Origin: Sphingobacterium tabacisoli
GTDB taxonomy: Bacteria; Bacteroidota; Bacteroidia; Sphingobacteriales; Sphingobacteriaceae
Length of the DNA stretch: 64,000 nt
Assembly: GCF_017908035.1 (NCBI RefSeq)
Contig: NZ_JAEQMU010000001.1
Coordinates: 1,922,001 to 1,986,000, forward strand
Direction: 5' to 3'
The notes below the pieces were generated by a model. The model had not been told where the DNA came from and ran no database searches. It was given only the letters and a program-made list of their open reading frames with translations. This document shows, in pieces, positions 7,962-16,311 of this stretch. A program made the position numbers and the translations under genes. The first letter of the stretch is position 1. Every line of letters starts with the position of its first letter.

Positions 7962-9027
7962 GCTCTTGCTTACTGCCTGTATAGTCGTATACATTTCCCC
8001 TGCTATCTTCGAATGTGATATTGCGCTTTGTAGAACCTGTCACTTTTCTGAATCCGGCAACATCAGATATGTCAAGTTTTTGATCTTCAAAATAGACCGC
8101 ATTATTATCTTTACCTACCCGCCCCTCCAACAATTGGTAGGTTTTTGAATCAGCACCTGGTATACGTTTTAGGTTGTAATAGACATAATTTTTATCTTTT
8201 GCGATCAACTCGTTATTGGTCTTAAACAGTACCTGCAAGCTTTTGGGATCGGCATACGGAATCGGCTCACCAAAAACAAAAACGGTGGTTTGGGTTTTCA
8301 AAAGGTCATCGTCAATCACTTCAATGGGGAGACTCGTACCTGGTATTTCATTTTCTATAATCCCTCTTTTTTGGAAGGGCTGATAATACCACAACTTGTT
8401 CCCGTTGACCAGTATGTATTCTTTATTGACAGCCTCTGCTTTATCCAAAGATTTGCTCACGTTCAAAAAACCATTGCTGTTAGTTAGATAAATACCTTCT
8501 TTATCCTTCATAAAACGTTCGTTGAGGAACTCAAAGCTGGCGTAATCTACATTAATAAGGCTATTACGATAATAATAATGCTGCTTATCCTTTGCAAATG
8601 AACTGTAAGGACTACTTAATCGTTGAAATGAAACGGGATCGGCCTGATCTATTGGCGATAGTATATCTTCCCCCTGTCGATTGAAATCTATCGCATCACC
8701 ACCGTAGCAATATACATGTGATTTGTCTTTAATTACACCTTTTTCAACGCTAAAAGAAGCAACATCTATATCCTCCTGCTTACTTCCCCGAAAATAAACA
8801 TGACGGCTATCTTTTCCATAGGTTTCCGCAATCGGTTCAAAGGATGCCGGGTCTGCATCCATTTTCTTAGAACCCCGCTCGAAGCTGTTTCCGCCAGGAA
8901 TAAAATAGACACTGCCACGCTTGATGTAGTAAGATTCTGACTTGGTAGAGTCAATTACCTTTCCACAGGAAGCACAGGTCACCATCATCGTCAATAATTG
9001 AATAGCAGAAAAAATCTTGTTTCGCAT
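7945..9027 (-). CDS. DKNYY-family lipoprotein
   Basis: This 360-residue exported protein has a lipoprotein signal peptide with the lipidated cysteine at residue 21 (CAS|C). The mature part consists of repeating units of about 35-45 residues ending in DK/KD followed by an aromatic pair (DSRHVYF, DKSHVYCY, DKQHYYYR, DKEGIYL, DKNYVYY, DNNAVYF), which is the DKNYY repeat. These repeats probably fold as a beta structure. Function is unknown. It converges with cat, overlapping by 17 bases. Confidence 0.85.
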   Translation of the reverse strand: MRNKIFSAIQLLTMMVTCASCGKVIDSTKSESYYIKRGSVYFIPGGNSFERGSKKMDADPASFEPIAETYGKDSRHVYFRGSKQEDIDVASFSVEKGVIKDKSHVYCYGGDAIDFNRQGEDILSPIDQADPVSFQRLSSPYSSFAKDKQHYYYRNSLINVDYASFEFLNERFMKDKEGIYLTNSNGFLNVSKSLDKAEAVNKEYILVNGNKLWYYQPFQKRGIIENEIPGTSLPIEVIDDDLLKTQTTVFVFGEPIPYADPKSLQVLFKTNNELIAKDKNYVYYNLKRIPGADSKTYQLLEGRVGKDNNAVYFEDQKLDISDVAGFRKVTGSTKRNITFEDSRGNVYDYTGSKQEPTSTR

Positions 9028-9190
9028 GCAGGTTTCTATTTTTCCATAAAGCTAGGAATTACGATCAAAACAATGTTTTGCTTTTTACGATCCGTCACTT
9101 TCATTTATAATCTGCCCCTGTCTACAGCATCTTTTTATTAGAATAATTATATATTTAGCAGTGTATTAAAAAATAAGATGCATAAAGCGT

Positions 9191-9871
9191 ATGAATGATA
9201 AGGAAAATAAAGATGCTATGCAGGAACTGGCATCGCAGCTCCGCTGTCCTTCGGGACATCAGGCCGAAGCCATTGCAGACAATATGTCTATCTCCAACCA
9301 TACCATGATACAAGAAGCGATCTATACGTTAACCTTAGCGGATAAGAGCACGATACTGGAGATCGGTTTCGGTAATGGTAAGCATATCGCTCAACTGCTC
9401 GATGTATCGCCCAGCATAAAATACTACGGCATCGAGGTCTCGGAGGCCATGCATAATCTCGCTGTCCATCACAACCAATCTGCCATCGAGACCGGCAGGG
9501 CTCACTTCACTAAAGTAGATGGCAGTGGCTTACTCCCTTTCCCGGATAATCATTTTACACATATTTTTTCGGTAAACACCTTGTACTTCTGGCCCGATAT
9601 TGAGCTTTCACTACGAGAAATACACCGCACATTACAAGATGAAGGCCAGTTGGTACTCACATTCGTAGAAAAGGAGTTTGGATCGAAGCTTCCTTTTACA
9701 CAACATGGGTTTACTTTGTATACGGACGACGAGCTTGCAGAATACCTCTATGAGATTGGATTTAAAGAGATACAATCTATGACGTACCATGATGATACCA
9801 TCAGTAAAGATGGAACGCCTGTAAAACGTACTTTCCTAACGGTACATGCTGTGAAAAGTGAAAATGGATAA
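9191..9871 (+). CDS. Class I SAM-dependent methyltransferase
   Basis: This 226-residue soluble protein has a Rossmann-type methyltransferase core. SAM-binding motif I is LEIGFGNGKH (residues 56-65), followed by the acidic residue of motif II in YGIEVSEAM, and motif IV-like FPDNHFTHIFSVNTLYFW. It resembles the Methyltransf_11 group of small-molecule enzymes. A substrate cannot be assigned. It stands alone between divergent and convergent neighbours. Confidence 0.88.
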   Translation: MNDKENKDAMQELASQLRCPSGHQAEAIADNMSISNHTMIQEAIYTLTLADKSTILEIGFGNGKHIAQLLDVSPSIKYYGIEVSEAMHNLAVHHNQSAIETGRAHFTKVDGSGLLPFPDNHFTHIFSVNTLYFWPDIELSLREIHRTLQDEGQLVLTFVEKEFGSKLPFTQHGFTLYTDDELAEYLYEIGFKEIQSMTYHDDTISKDGTPVKRTFLTVHAVKSENG

Positions 9872-9879
9872 TAGCTGGA

Positions 9880-10362
9880 CTACATGATACTAAAGTGCCG
9901 AAACATCATCAGTCCACCGATACCGATAGAAACAAAAGGATAGCCTTTCTGTAGGGGCATAGCATAATCATAGCCTACTCTACAGTGGAAAAATCCCTGA
10001 TACTCTACGTAGAGGTGTGGACTCACACGAAACTGATTGTCCATTCCTTTATTAAAATCAAATAGGTAACCGGTCTGCACATTGGCTGAGACCAGGAAGT
10101 CTTTGTATCTATTATCAACTATATACCGGACAAAGCCGAGTTGTGGGGCTAAGCCTGAAGGCTGTTTAGAATTTTTACTGGTGTAATCTACCCCTACCGT
10201 AAAGTCGTAATTCTTATCGGTGTTAAATACGAGAGGCACATTCAGTGCGGCCTGAAACATAGGCCTTTTATCTTGCTTCATTCCTAAACTGAAAATTTGG
10301 GCAACGGCTCCCGATATACCGAAAAAAACAGCTAATATTAGATACAGGCAATATCTCTTCAT
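9880..10362 (-). CDS. Putative small outer-membrane beta-barrel protein
   Basis: With the ATG at 10362 (MKRYCLYLILAVFFG) this is a 160-residue protein with a clear cleavable signal peptide ending near AVAQ. An upstream in-frame start at 10428 would bury the signal sequence. The mature part shows alternating hydrophobic/polar strands with aromatic ends (FLVSANVQTGYLF, HLYVEYQGFFHCRVGYDYAM, YPFVSIGIGGLMMF), suggesting a small 8-strand outer-membrane barrel. The family is not recognised. The stop is 8 bases from that of the convergent methyltransferase. Confidence 0.65.
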   Translation of the reverse strand: MKRYCLYLILAVFFGISGAVAQIFSLGMKQDKRPMFQAALNVPLVFNTDKNYDFTVGVDYTSKNSKQPSGLAPQLGFVRYIVDNRYKDFLVSANVQTGYLFDFNKGMDNQFRVSPHLYVEYQGFFHCRVGYDYAMPLQKGYPFVSIGIGGLMMFRHFSIM

Positions 10363-10483
10363 GAATAAAGCACAGCAATATATATGCCTTAATTTATCAT
10401 TTAGATTATTTCTTGTCAAACAAACCATTACAAATCGAACATTAGTCTATAAAAATTGAACATTCCTTTATCTAAGGAAAGGC

Positions 10484-10491
10484 TATCTTTG
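10484..10491 (+). promoter_or_regulatory. -7 promoter element (TATCTTTG) of the GrpB-GNAT operon
   Basis: TATCTTTG is an exact match to TAnnTTTG. Its predicted transcription start (about 10498) lies inside the frame extension that begins with TTG at 10456, so it supports the ATG at 10528 as the start of the GrpB gene. Confidence 0.55.
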
Positions 10492-10527
10492 TATACTTCT
10501 CGAACAAGGTTACCAAAAAAAAGTACT

Positions 10528-11127
10528 ATGAAGCTACCCTTTGAATCTTATAATCCAGCTTGGAAAACAACGTTTGAAGGCCTCAAAGAAGAAATCGGGC
10601 AAAAATTGGCTGAGGTTTCTCCACGTATCGAACATATCGGAAGCACATCTGTAGAGGGGCTTTCTGCCAAACCTATCATTGACATTATGATTGGTGTTGC
10701 AGATAATAGAGAATTGGATAAGGTACCTCCTCTTTTGGATAATGGGAGTTATGTATACTATGAAAAGTATAACGATGATATGCCTTACCGCCGATTTTTC
10801 GTTCGTTTGACAGACAATGCGGTAGACCTAGGCTTACCTCTTGTTATCCAGGAGAAAGACGAAATCCCCGAATGTATGCATGACCACGCTTTACGTATGG
10901 CGCACATCCATGTCATGCCCAGCAGCTCGGAACATTGGTTGAGACATCTTGCTTTCCGGGATTATCTACGTGAACATCCTGCTGTTGTACAAGAATACCA
11001 AATATTGAAAGAGCGACTAATACAGCAGGAATGGAAAGATGGCAACGACTATAATGCAGGGAAAGACGTATTTTTAAAAAGAGAAGAACAGAATGCCCTT
11101 AAGTGGTATAAAGAATCTGAACATTAA
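10528..11127 (+). CDS. GrpB-family protein (nucleotidyltransferase-like)
   Basis: This 199-residue protein carries the GrpB/UPF0157 signature EHIGSTSVEGLSAKPIIDIM near its N-terminus. The GS..V..L..K..ID pattern resembles the nucleotidyltransferase core, and RRFFV and H-rich HDHALRMAHIHV stretches follow. The family is sometimes found fused to dephospho-CoA kinase, but its reaction is not established. The ATG at 10528 is preferred over a TTG at 10456 because a -7 promoter element lies between them. It is the first gene of a five-gene operon; its stop overlaps the next start (TAATG). Confidence 0.85.
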   Translation: MKLPFESYNPAWKTTFEGLKEEIGQKLAEVSPRIEHIGSTSVEGLSAKPIIDIMIGVADNRELDKVPPLLDNGSYVYYEKYNDDMPYRRFFVRLTDNAVDLGLPLVIQEKDEIPECMHDHALRMAHIHVMPSSSEHWLRHLAFRDYLREHPAVVQEYQILKERLIQQEWKDGNDYNAGKDVFLKREEQNALKWYKESEH

Positions 11128-12044
11128 TGACACAGGAAAACATACAAATCAACGGAGCAAATTATACGTTCCATATACAATATCAACAGGAAGAAAGCTT
11201 ACGTTTGGAATTCAAACGAATGACCAATAGCTTTTGGGGCTTTGATTTTGAAAACTACTATCAGTCGGGCTATTGGGACAATAGTTGCATTTTATATTCA
11301 CTCTTCGATGGGGCTAAAATTATATCCCATGCTACGGTCACTCTTTTTGATGCAGAGGTGCTCGGTGAATCAAAAAAACTGTTGCAAATCGGTACGGTAA
11401 TGACAGACGAACACTACCAGAAAAGAGGCCTTGGACGCTTTCTAATGGAACGCATACAGGCTGATTTCAACCAAAAGAGTGATGGCATGTTCTTATTTGC
11501 CAATGAAACAGTTCTTGATTATTATCCAAAATTCGGTTTGGTTCCAGCCCCGGAGTTTATTGCTGTACAACAGGTGAACAATACCATATCTGACCAGAAG
11601 CCGTCTAGCCGAAAACTGAATCTGGATACTGCCGAGGACTTACACTTATTCGAAGGCTTGGTAGACCGCAATGTTACAAATAGCGCAGTGAGCTGTAAAA
11701 ACAAAGGGCTTAGCTTCTTTTACACCTATGCCTATCCAGAAATGGGCTTTAAAGATTCCATCTACTTTATTGAAGCACTAGATTGCGCTGTAGTAGTGGA
11801 GCTAGCGGACAGCACCTTGCGTATCATCGAACTTTTTAGCACGAACAAGGTTAATCTACAAGACGTTATTACTGCTTTAGGGGACTTGACGTTTGATAAG
11901 GTTTCCTTAGGCTTTACACCGCTTGAAGGGGATTTTGACTTTGAGCCGTGGCAGGATGATGACTTGCACCTTTTTGTTTCTCCAAATTTGAAACAGGCTT
12001 TCGAAGAAGGCAAACTTGTCATCCCTTTCTTATCACACACCTAA
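11127..12044 (+). CDS. GNAT N-acetyltransferase with C-terminal extension
   Basis: This 305-residue protein has an N-terminal GNAT domain (about residues 25-140) with the acetyl-CoA loop QKRGLG at 98-103 and a closing VLDYYPKFGL segment. The following 160 residues are not recognised and are mixed alpha/beta, so it may be a two-domain enzyme whose second domain has lost the GNAT loop. The start codon shares a base with the GrpB stop codon, indicating translational coupling. Acceptor substrate unknown. Confidence 0.83.
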   Translation: MTQENIQINGANYTFHIQYQQEESLRLEFKRMTNSFWGFDFENYYQSGYWDNSCILYSLFDGAKIISHATVTLFDAEVLGESKKLLQIGTVMTDEHYQKRGLGRFLMERIQADFNQKSDGMFLFANETVLDYYPKFGLVPAPEFIAVQQVNNTISDQKPSSRKLNLDTAEDLHLFEGLVDRNVTNSAVSCKNKGLSFFYTYAYPEMGFKDSIYFIEALDCAVVVELADSTLRIIELFSTNKVNLQDVITALGDLTFDKVSLGFTPLEGDFDFEPWQDDDLHLFVSPNLKQAFEEGKLVIPFLSHT

Positions 12045-12060
12045 CATAGACCGAAAATAT

Positions 12061-12897
12061 ATGCAAATACGAAAACTAACGAATCAGGATATTCCGGACT
12101 TGCTCCTTGCCATCAATGGTTCGTTTGCGGACTATATCGTTCCTTTCCAACTAAACAGCGAACAGCTGGATTTTAAAATGACATCGGAAGACATTCAAAT
12201 GGACTATTCAGTTGGTGTCTTTGAAGATGGAAAATTGGTCGCGTTCATAATGCATGGCCTACGCCCTATGGGTAATGACTATAAGGTTTACAATGCCGGA
12301 ACAGGTGTCCTTCCTGATTACCGAGGAAGGGGACTCGTAGGCCAAATGTACGCTCATATCGTCCCATTTCTTCAAGCTCAAGGCGTAAAAAAAATGGTAC
12401 TCGAGGTTATAGAAAGTAACCGATCTGCTATCCGTGCGTATGAAAAAGAAGGCTTTACGATAAACCGTAAGCTACTGTGCTTCTCGGGTACGCTGGAAAA
12501 CGTTAATGAGAACAGCATAGCATTACTAAAGACTTTGTCTTCGCTCCCTTGGGATGCACTATCGGATTTTTGGGATATTACACCGAGCTGGCAAAGTGAT
12601 ATCCGAAGTATGCAACTTGTACCTCCGTCTATCCTTGGAGCTTTTATCGCGGATGAACTGGTGGGCTATATTCTTTTTAATACAACAAAAAGAAGGATAT
12701 ACCAACTCGCAGTAAGCCCTAGCCAACGTCATAAAGGCATAGCCCAACAGCTCACCATGGCCGTACAACAGCAGATTCCAGCAGAAACCATACAGGTAAA
12801 CAATGTGGACGAAGCATCTACTGATCTAGAATTATTCTTAAAAAAACAGGGGCTTCAAAATGATATTAATCAATTGGAGATGACCAAAAGTATTTAA
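12061..12897 (+). CDS. Tandem-domain GNAT N-acetyltransferase
   Basis: Started at the ATG at 12061 (MQIRKLTNQDIP), this is a 278-residue protein with two GNAT-like domains. The first has the loop RGRGLV (residues 88-93) and the closing segment ESNRSAIRAYEKEGF. The second, near residue 220, has QRHKGIAQQL. An upstream start at 12016 would overlap the preceding gene and add non-family residues. Tandem GNATs include mycothiol synthase-like and aminoglycoside enzymes, but no substrate can be assigned. It lies 16 bases after the previous gene and 4 before the next. Confidence 0.85.
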   Translation: MQIRKLTNQDIPDLLLAINGSFADYIVPFQLNSEQLDFKMTSEDIQMDYSVGVFEDGKLVAFIMHGLRPMGNDYKVYNAGTGVLPDYRGRGLVGQMYAHIVPFLQAQGVKKMVLEVIESNRSAIRAYEKEGFTINRKLLCFSGTLENVNENSIALLKTLSSLPWDALSDFWDITPSWQSDIRSMQLVPPSILGAFIADELVGYILFNTTKRRIYQLAVSPSQRHKGIAQQLTMAVQQQIPAETIQVNNVDEASTDLELFLKKQGLQNDINQLEMTKSI

Positions 12898-12901
12898 GCC
12901 A

Positions 12902-13339
12902 ATGATACGATTAGCAGAAGAAAATGACTATGACCGTATGGTCGATATTTGGTTGGATGCTTCTATCAAAGCGCATCACTTTATCCCGGAGGGATATTGG
13001 AAAGATGGGGCTTCTGAAATGAAGGAAATCTATCTACCTCAAAGTCGGTCTTGGGTATATGAAGATGAAACTGGCCTTGTACAGGGATTTGTATCGCTAT
13101 TGGATAATCATATTGCAGCTTTGTTCGTGGCTACGAGTCAACAGGGAAATGGCTTAGGCTCTCGCCTATTACGATTTGTCAAAACAAAATCAAGGCAATT
13201 GACATTAAATGTATACGCCGAGAACACTTCCGCTGTAGATTTCTACCGCCACCATGGTTTTCAGGTGGATGAGGAGCTGATAGATGAAGCAACTTCGGCC
13301 AAAGACCTGAAGATGAACTGGAATAGTAGTTTATTATAA
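12902..13339 (+). CDS. GNAT N-acetyltransferase, YiaC-like
   Basis: This 145-residue GNAT protein resembles Escherichia coli YiaC in length and layout: MIRLAEENDYDRMVDIWLDAS at the N-terminus, FIPEGYW (residues 28-33), FVS..D.HIAALFV before the acetyl-CoA loop QGNGLG (81-86), and LNVYAENTSAVDFYRHHGF closing the fold. YiaC has been reported to acetylate protein lysines; whether this one does is unknown. It is the fourth gene of the operon, 4 bases after the tandem GNAT gene. Confidence 0.86.
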   Translation: MIRLAEENDYDRMVDIWLDASIKAHHFIPEGYWKDGASEMKEIYLPQSRSWVYEDETGLVQGFVSLLDNHIAALFVATSQQGNGLGSRLLRFVKTKSRQLTLNVYAENTSAVDFYRHHGFQVDEELIDEATSAKDLKMNWNSSLL

Positions 13340-13351
13340 AAACCGATAACA

Positions 13352-13723
13352 ATGAACGAGTTCCTACAACATTTCTACTTGGATAAAGAGGAGCCAAATA
13401 AAGGTTGCCTACTTGCTTTAAGAACGATTATCTTGGGGCAAGACTCGATTGTCACGGAAACAACTAAATATGGAATGCCTTGTTTTTGTTATAAAAACAA
13501 GGCATTCTGTTATCTCTGGACGGATAAAAAAGAAAATGACCCTTATATATTGTTGGTAGAGGGTAAGCTTTTGGAACATCCGCTATTGGAAACAGGTAAG
13601 CGTTCGCGGATGAAGATACTCCGCATAAATCCCAACGATGACCTAGACCTGGAAGCTATCACCGAAATCCTTCAGCTAGCTTTGGATCTGTACCGCAACG
13701 GAACCATCAAGACCAAAAGTTAA
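13352..13723 (+). CDS. DUF1801-domain protein (YdhG-like)
   Basis: This 123-residue cytoplasmic protein matches the small DUF1801/YdhG type: L..LR.II......ETTKYGMPCFCYKNKAFCYL at residues 20-55, and a conserved KRSRMKILRINP stretch later. The family has a compact alpha/beta fold and no established reaction. It is the last gene of the GrpB-GNAT-GNAT-GNAT operon, 12 bases after the preceding gene, and converges with the MFS gene that ends at 13743. Confidence 0.83.
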   Translation: MNEFLQHFYLDKEEPNKGCLLALRTIILGQDSIVTETTKYGMPCFCYKNKAFCYLWTDKKENDPYILLVEGKLLEHPLLETGKRSRMKILRINPNDDLDLEAITEILQLALDLYRNGTIKTKS

Positions 13724-13742
13724 GAAGACGCTATTTACTGCC

Positions 13743-14936
13743 TTATGCCTTCTTTTGTAATCTGGACATACTGAAAACTACCAGTAGCAACAGGATAGCA
13801 AAGAAGAGATAACGCCAAGCTAAATCTCCCTGGCTGGCCACCTCTCCACTGATGGATACCAACGAGCTGGCTACCGAAGTGATGATATAAACCAAACCTC
13901 CCATCAAGCCACCGGCAGTCCCTGCATTGGCAGGAAAGAACAACATACTACTGGTGAAAAAGCTGGTAAACAGAACGCCAGAAACAATATGGATTAAAAA
14001 GGCAAAGCCAACCATGACGTAGATACTCTGATAAACGGAACTGACTGCCAATAGTGCTATTATGGCTAGAAGCTGGACAGCTAAGGGCTTCCATACCCTT
14101 TGATCAAACTCGAGGTCCATGCGTTTTTTCGCAATAAATCCCCCTATCCCCCAGGAGAATCCAAGTAGCAGTGTACAGTAACCAATAGTGACAGAGGTAA
14201 AGTGGAAGGTATTTTCAATGATAAAAGGCCCTGTGATATTAAAGAGCATCACAATCGAGTAACTGATCCCGAGTACTAAGATACCAAGTATAAACAGCTT
14301 ATTCTGGAGCATCTCTTTATAGACGAAAATATTATCCCGAAAATTAACTCTCTTGGTCTGTGCGATGCTCTCTCCACTGAAGGCTAGTTCAAAAACGAGT
14401 AATGCTCCTGCATAAAATGCCAGGAAATAAAAATTGGCTTTCCAATTAAACATCTTTTCCAAATAGCCTCCTAAAAACGGCGCCAATATAGGACCACAAG
14501 ACCATACAATGGTAAAATAACTTAAGTAATTTTTAAGACGCTCCCCTTGGTATAAGTCGGCAAATAATGCCCTGGTAGCCACGACCAGTATAGATACAGC
14601 TATTCCCTGTATCGCTCTCCATAGACAGATAATAAAAACACTATCGGTATAGGTGATAGCCATGCTGCTCAACAAAAGGATGAACAAGGCTAATAATCTA
14701 GGGCGATAACGACCAATGCTATCCAAGATACTGCCGATAAACAGCTGCGAGATACCATAACTCAATAAATATGTCGTCAATGTCAATTGAATATCCCTTT
14801 CGTCAACACCAAGGTTTCTGGCCATCGCCGGAAATGAAGGCAAGTAAATATCCGTTACAAAACCTGATAGCGGCATAGATATAAATGCCATCAGTGTTAC
14901 CAATTTAATCCGTTCCTGCGAAGCCTGTCTCAACAT
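13743..14936 (-). CDS. MFS multidrug exporter, Bcr/CflA type
   Basis: This inner-membrane 12-helix exporter is 397 residues long when started at the ATG at 14936; a TTG at 14960 would add 8 residues but coincides with a -7 promoter element. The first helix region MALISMPLSGFVTDIYLPSFPAM is characteristic of Bcr/CflA proteins, and motif A is GSILDSIGRYRPRL. An AraC-type regulator lies directly upstream on the same strand (15025-15942), giving a regulator-exporter pair like the one at 4316-6661. Substrate unknown. Confidence 0.88.
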   Translation of the reverse strand: MLRQASQERIKLVTLMAFISMPLSGFVTDIYLPSFPAMARNLGVDERDIQLTLTTYLLSYGISQLFIGSILDSIGRYRPRLLALFILLLSSMAITYTDSVFIICLWRAIQGIAVSILVVATRALFADLYQGERLKNYLSYFTIVWSCGPILAPFLGGYLEKMFNWKANFYFLAFYAGALLVFELAFSGESIAQTKRVNFRDNIFVYKEMLQNKLFILGILVLGISYSIVMLFNITGPFIIENTFHFTSVTIGYCTLLLGFSWGIGGFIAKKRMDLEFDQRVWKPLAVQLLAIIALLAVSSVYQSIYVMVGFAFLIHIVSGVLFTSFFTSSMLFFPANAGTAGGLMGGLVYIITSVASSLVSISGEVASQGDLAWRYLFFAILLLLVVFSMSRLQKKA

Positions 14937-14957
14937 ATCATTTGATTTATTATGAAA

Positions 14958-14965
14958 CAAAAGTA
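14958..14965 (-). promoter_or_regulatory. -7 promoter element (TACTTTTG) of the MFS gene
   Basis: On the minus strand TACTTTTG matches TAnnTTTG. A start about 7 bases downstream would begin the mRNA near 14951, 15 bases before the ATG at 14936, which argues for that start codon over the TTG at 14960. Confidence 0.45.
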
Positions 14966-15024
14966 GAGACTATCTCCTATTCACACATTTTACCTGACAA
15001 AGCAATAATTATAAAAATCAAAGA

Positions 15025-15942
15025 TTACTTATTTTCCTGACGAAACCGTAGCGGAGCAACCTGCGCATTCTTCCTAAAAAAGTTATTGAAATGTGTTGGC
15101 TCCTCAAAACCCAAGGTATATCCGATTTCTGCGACATTCCAGTCGGTATAGGTTAGCAGATTCTTGGCTTCTTCGAATACCTTTCTTTTGATAAGCTGGG
15201 TAGTCGTTAGATTTGTAACTGATTTGACAGAAGCATTCAGGTGGTTGACATGCACATGTAAGCGAGTGGCAAAATCTGCTGCTGTACGCAATTCGAGTGG
15301 ATAAGCGGGCGAATCCAACGGAAACTGTTTATGAAGCAACTCATCAAACATACGGTATATACGCACAGCTCCCGACTGATTCTCTACCTCCAAATCATCA
15401 ACACGCCATTCCAATGCCAAGTGCAATATCGCGGCGAGATTGCTTTTTATAGCATTACACCGAAATGGGTAGTTGGAATGGTTCAATCGGTACATATTGT
15501 TAAAAAACGTCGTTACCGTCTGCAGCTGCTCTTCATCCAGGAAGATAATCGGTTTACTCCACTCTTTAAAAAGTGATGTTTTCTTGAAGGGTTCGAAAGC
15601 CTGACTTCCCGAAAAAAATTCTTGGTTAAACAGGCAGAAATAGCCTTCTTGCTGATTGGTGTCGCAGACCCAGGAATAGGGAATATTAAGTGCCGGCAAG
15701 AATAAAACAGGACGGTCTATATACAGTTCATGCTTACCATACTTGAACCATCCCTTCCCGATGATTAAACTAATTTTATAAAAATCGCGACGATTATAAG
15801 GAGTTTTGAAATCACAGTATTTGCGTGGCGAAATATTAAAATGTGATTTTCCAATTTCGAAATCATTGATTTCACCGTTGCTATCGTGTAGATGGCTCAA
15901 CCGTTTGTAGTAATCTTCTAATGTTTCTAGTCGTTCACTCAT
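15025..15942 (-). CDS. AraC-family transcriptional regulator
   Basis: This 305-residue regulator has an N-terminal cupin-type sensing domain (about residues 20-190) and a C-terminal AraC double helix-turn-helix (about 200-302, including ADFATRLHVHVNHLNASVK and VAEIGYTLGFEEPTHFNNFFRK). It precedes the Bcr/CflA exporter by 88 bp on the same strand, so it probably controls it. The exporter has its own -7 element, consistent with separate regulation. The inducer is unknown. Confidence 0.9.
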   Translation of the reverse strand: MSERLETLEDYYKRLSHLHDSNGEINDFEIGKSHFNISPRKYCDFKTPYNRRDFYKISLIIGKGWFKYGKHELYIDRPVLFLPALNIPYSWVCDTNQQEGYFCLFNQEFFSGSQAFEPFKKTSLFKEWSKPIIFLDEEQLQTVTTFFNNMYRLNHSNYPFRCNAIKSNLAAILHLALEWRVDDLEVENQSGAVRIYRMFDELLHKQFPLDSPAYPLELRTAADFATRLHVHVNHLNASVKSVTNLTTTQLIKRKVFEEAKNLLTYTDWNVAEIGYTLGFEEPTHFNNFFRKNAQVAPLRFRQENK

Positions 15943-15949
15943 GCAAATA

Positions 15950-15957
15950 CAAAACTA
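15950..15957 (-). promoter_or_regulatory. -7 promoter element (TAGTTTTG) of the AraC gene
   Basis: TAGTTTTG on the minus strand fits TAnnTTTG. Its predicted transcription start is within a few bases of the ATG at 15942, so the mRNA may be almost leaderless. Confidence 0.35.
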
Positions 15958-16003
15958 CAAAAATCAAACATTAATCGTTAAAACCAAAAATCTATCTAAT
16001 GTA

Positions 16004-16303
16004 AAGATTGCTTCGCATAGCTCGCAATGACAGATTACGGTGAACTCGCAAGCTCGGTTTGTAAACTATCTCGTCATACCGAGCGTAGTCGAGGTATCTA
16101 GAAGCTATATAATTAACCCTATACAGTTGATAGCCCCATTCGACTCCACTGCATTCCGCTCAGGGTGACGTTGACTGTCATTAAAACTCCGCTGCGTTTG
16201 TTAAAAAAACTTACCTCTCGCAAAGACGTGCCGCCTACTCGTCACTGCGAATGCAGTGAAGCAGTCTCTATAGAAGATTGCTTCGCATAGCTCGTAAGGA
16301 CGT
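16004..16303. repeat. Cluster of REP-like intergenic repeats
   Basis: The 369-bp gap between the AraC gene and the GNAT gene holds several related repeats and no gene. AGATTGCTTCGCATAGCTCG occurs identically at 16005-16024 and 16275-16294. The second copy is an imperfect inverted partner of a unit at 16240-16267 (starts CGTCACTGCGA, ends GAAGCAGTCT). Another inverted pair is at 16073-16100 (GTCATACCGAGCGTAGTCGA) and 16140-16169 (ends CGCTCAGGGTGAC). The consensus GTCATTGCGAGC...GAAGCAATCT resembles widespread intergenic palindromic repeats. The cluster could form large hairpins and act in termination or mRNA stability. Confidence 0.75.
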
Positions 16304-16311
16304 ACTAATTA

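Noticed and set aside
10456..10527. TTG start of the GrpB gene
   Set aside because: A -7 promoter element lies inside this extension, and GrpB homology begins after the ATG at 10528.
16004..16303. CRISPR array
   Set aside because: The repeats are inverted and irregularly spaced, with no uniform spacers and no cas genes.
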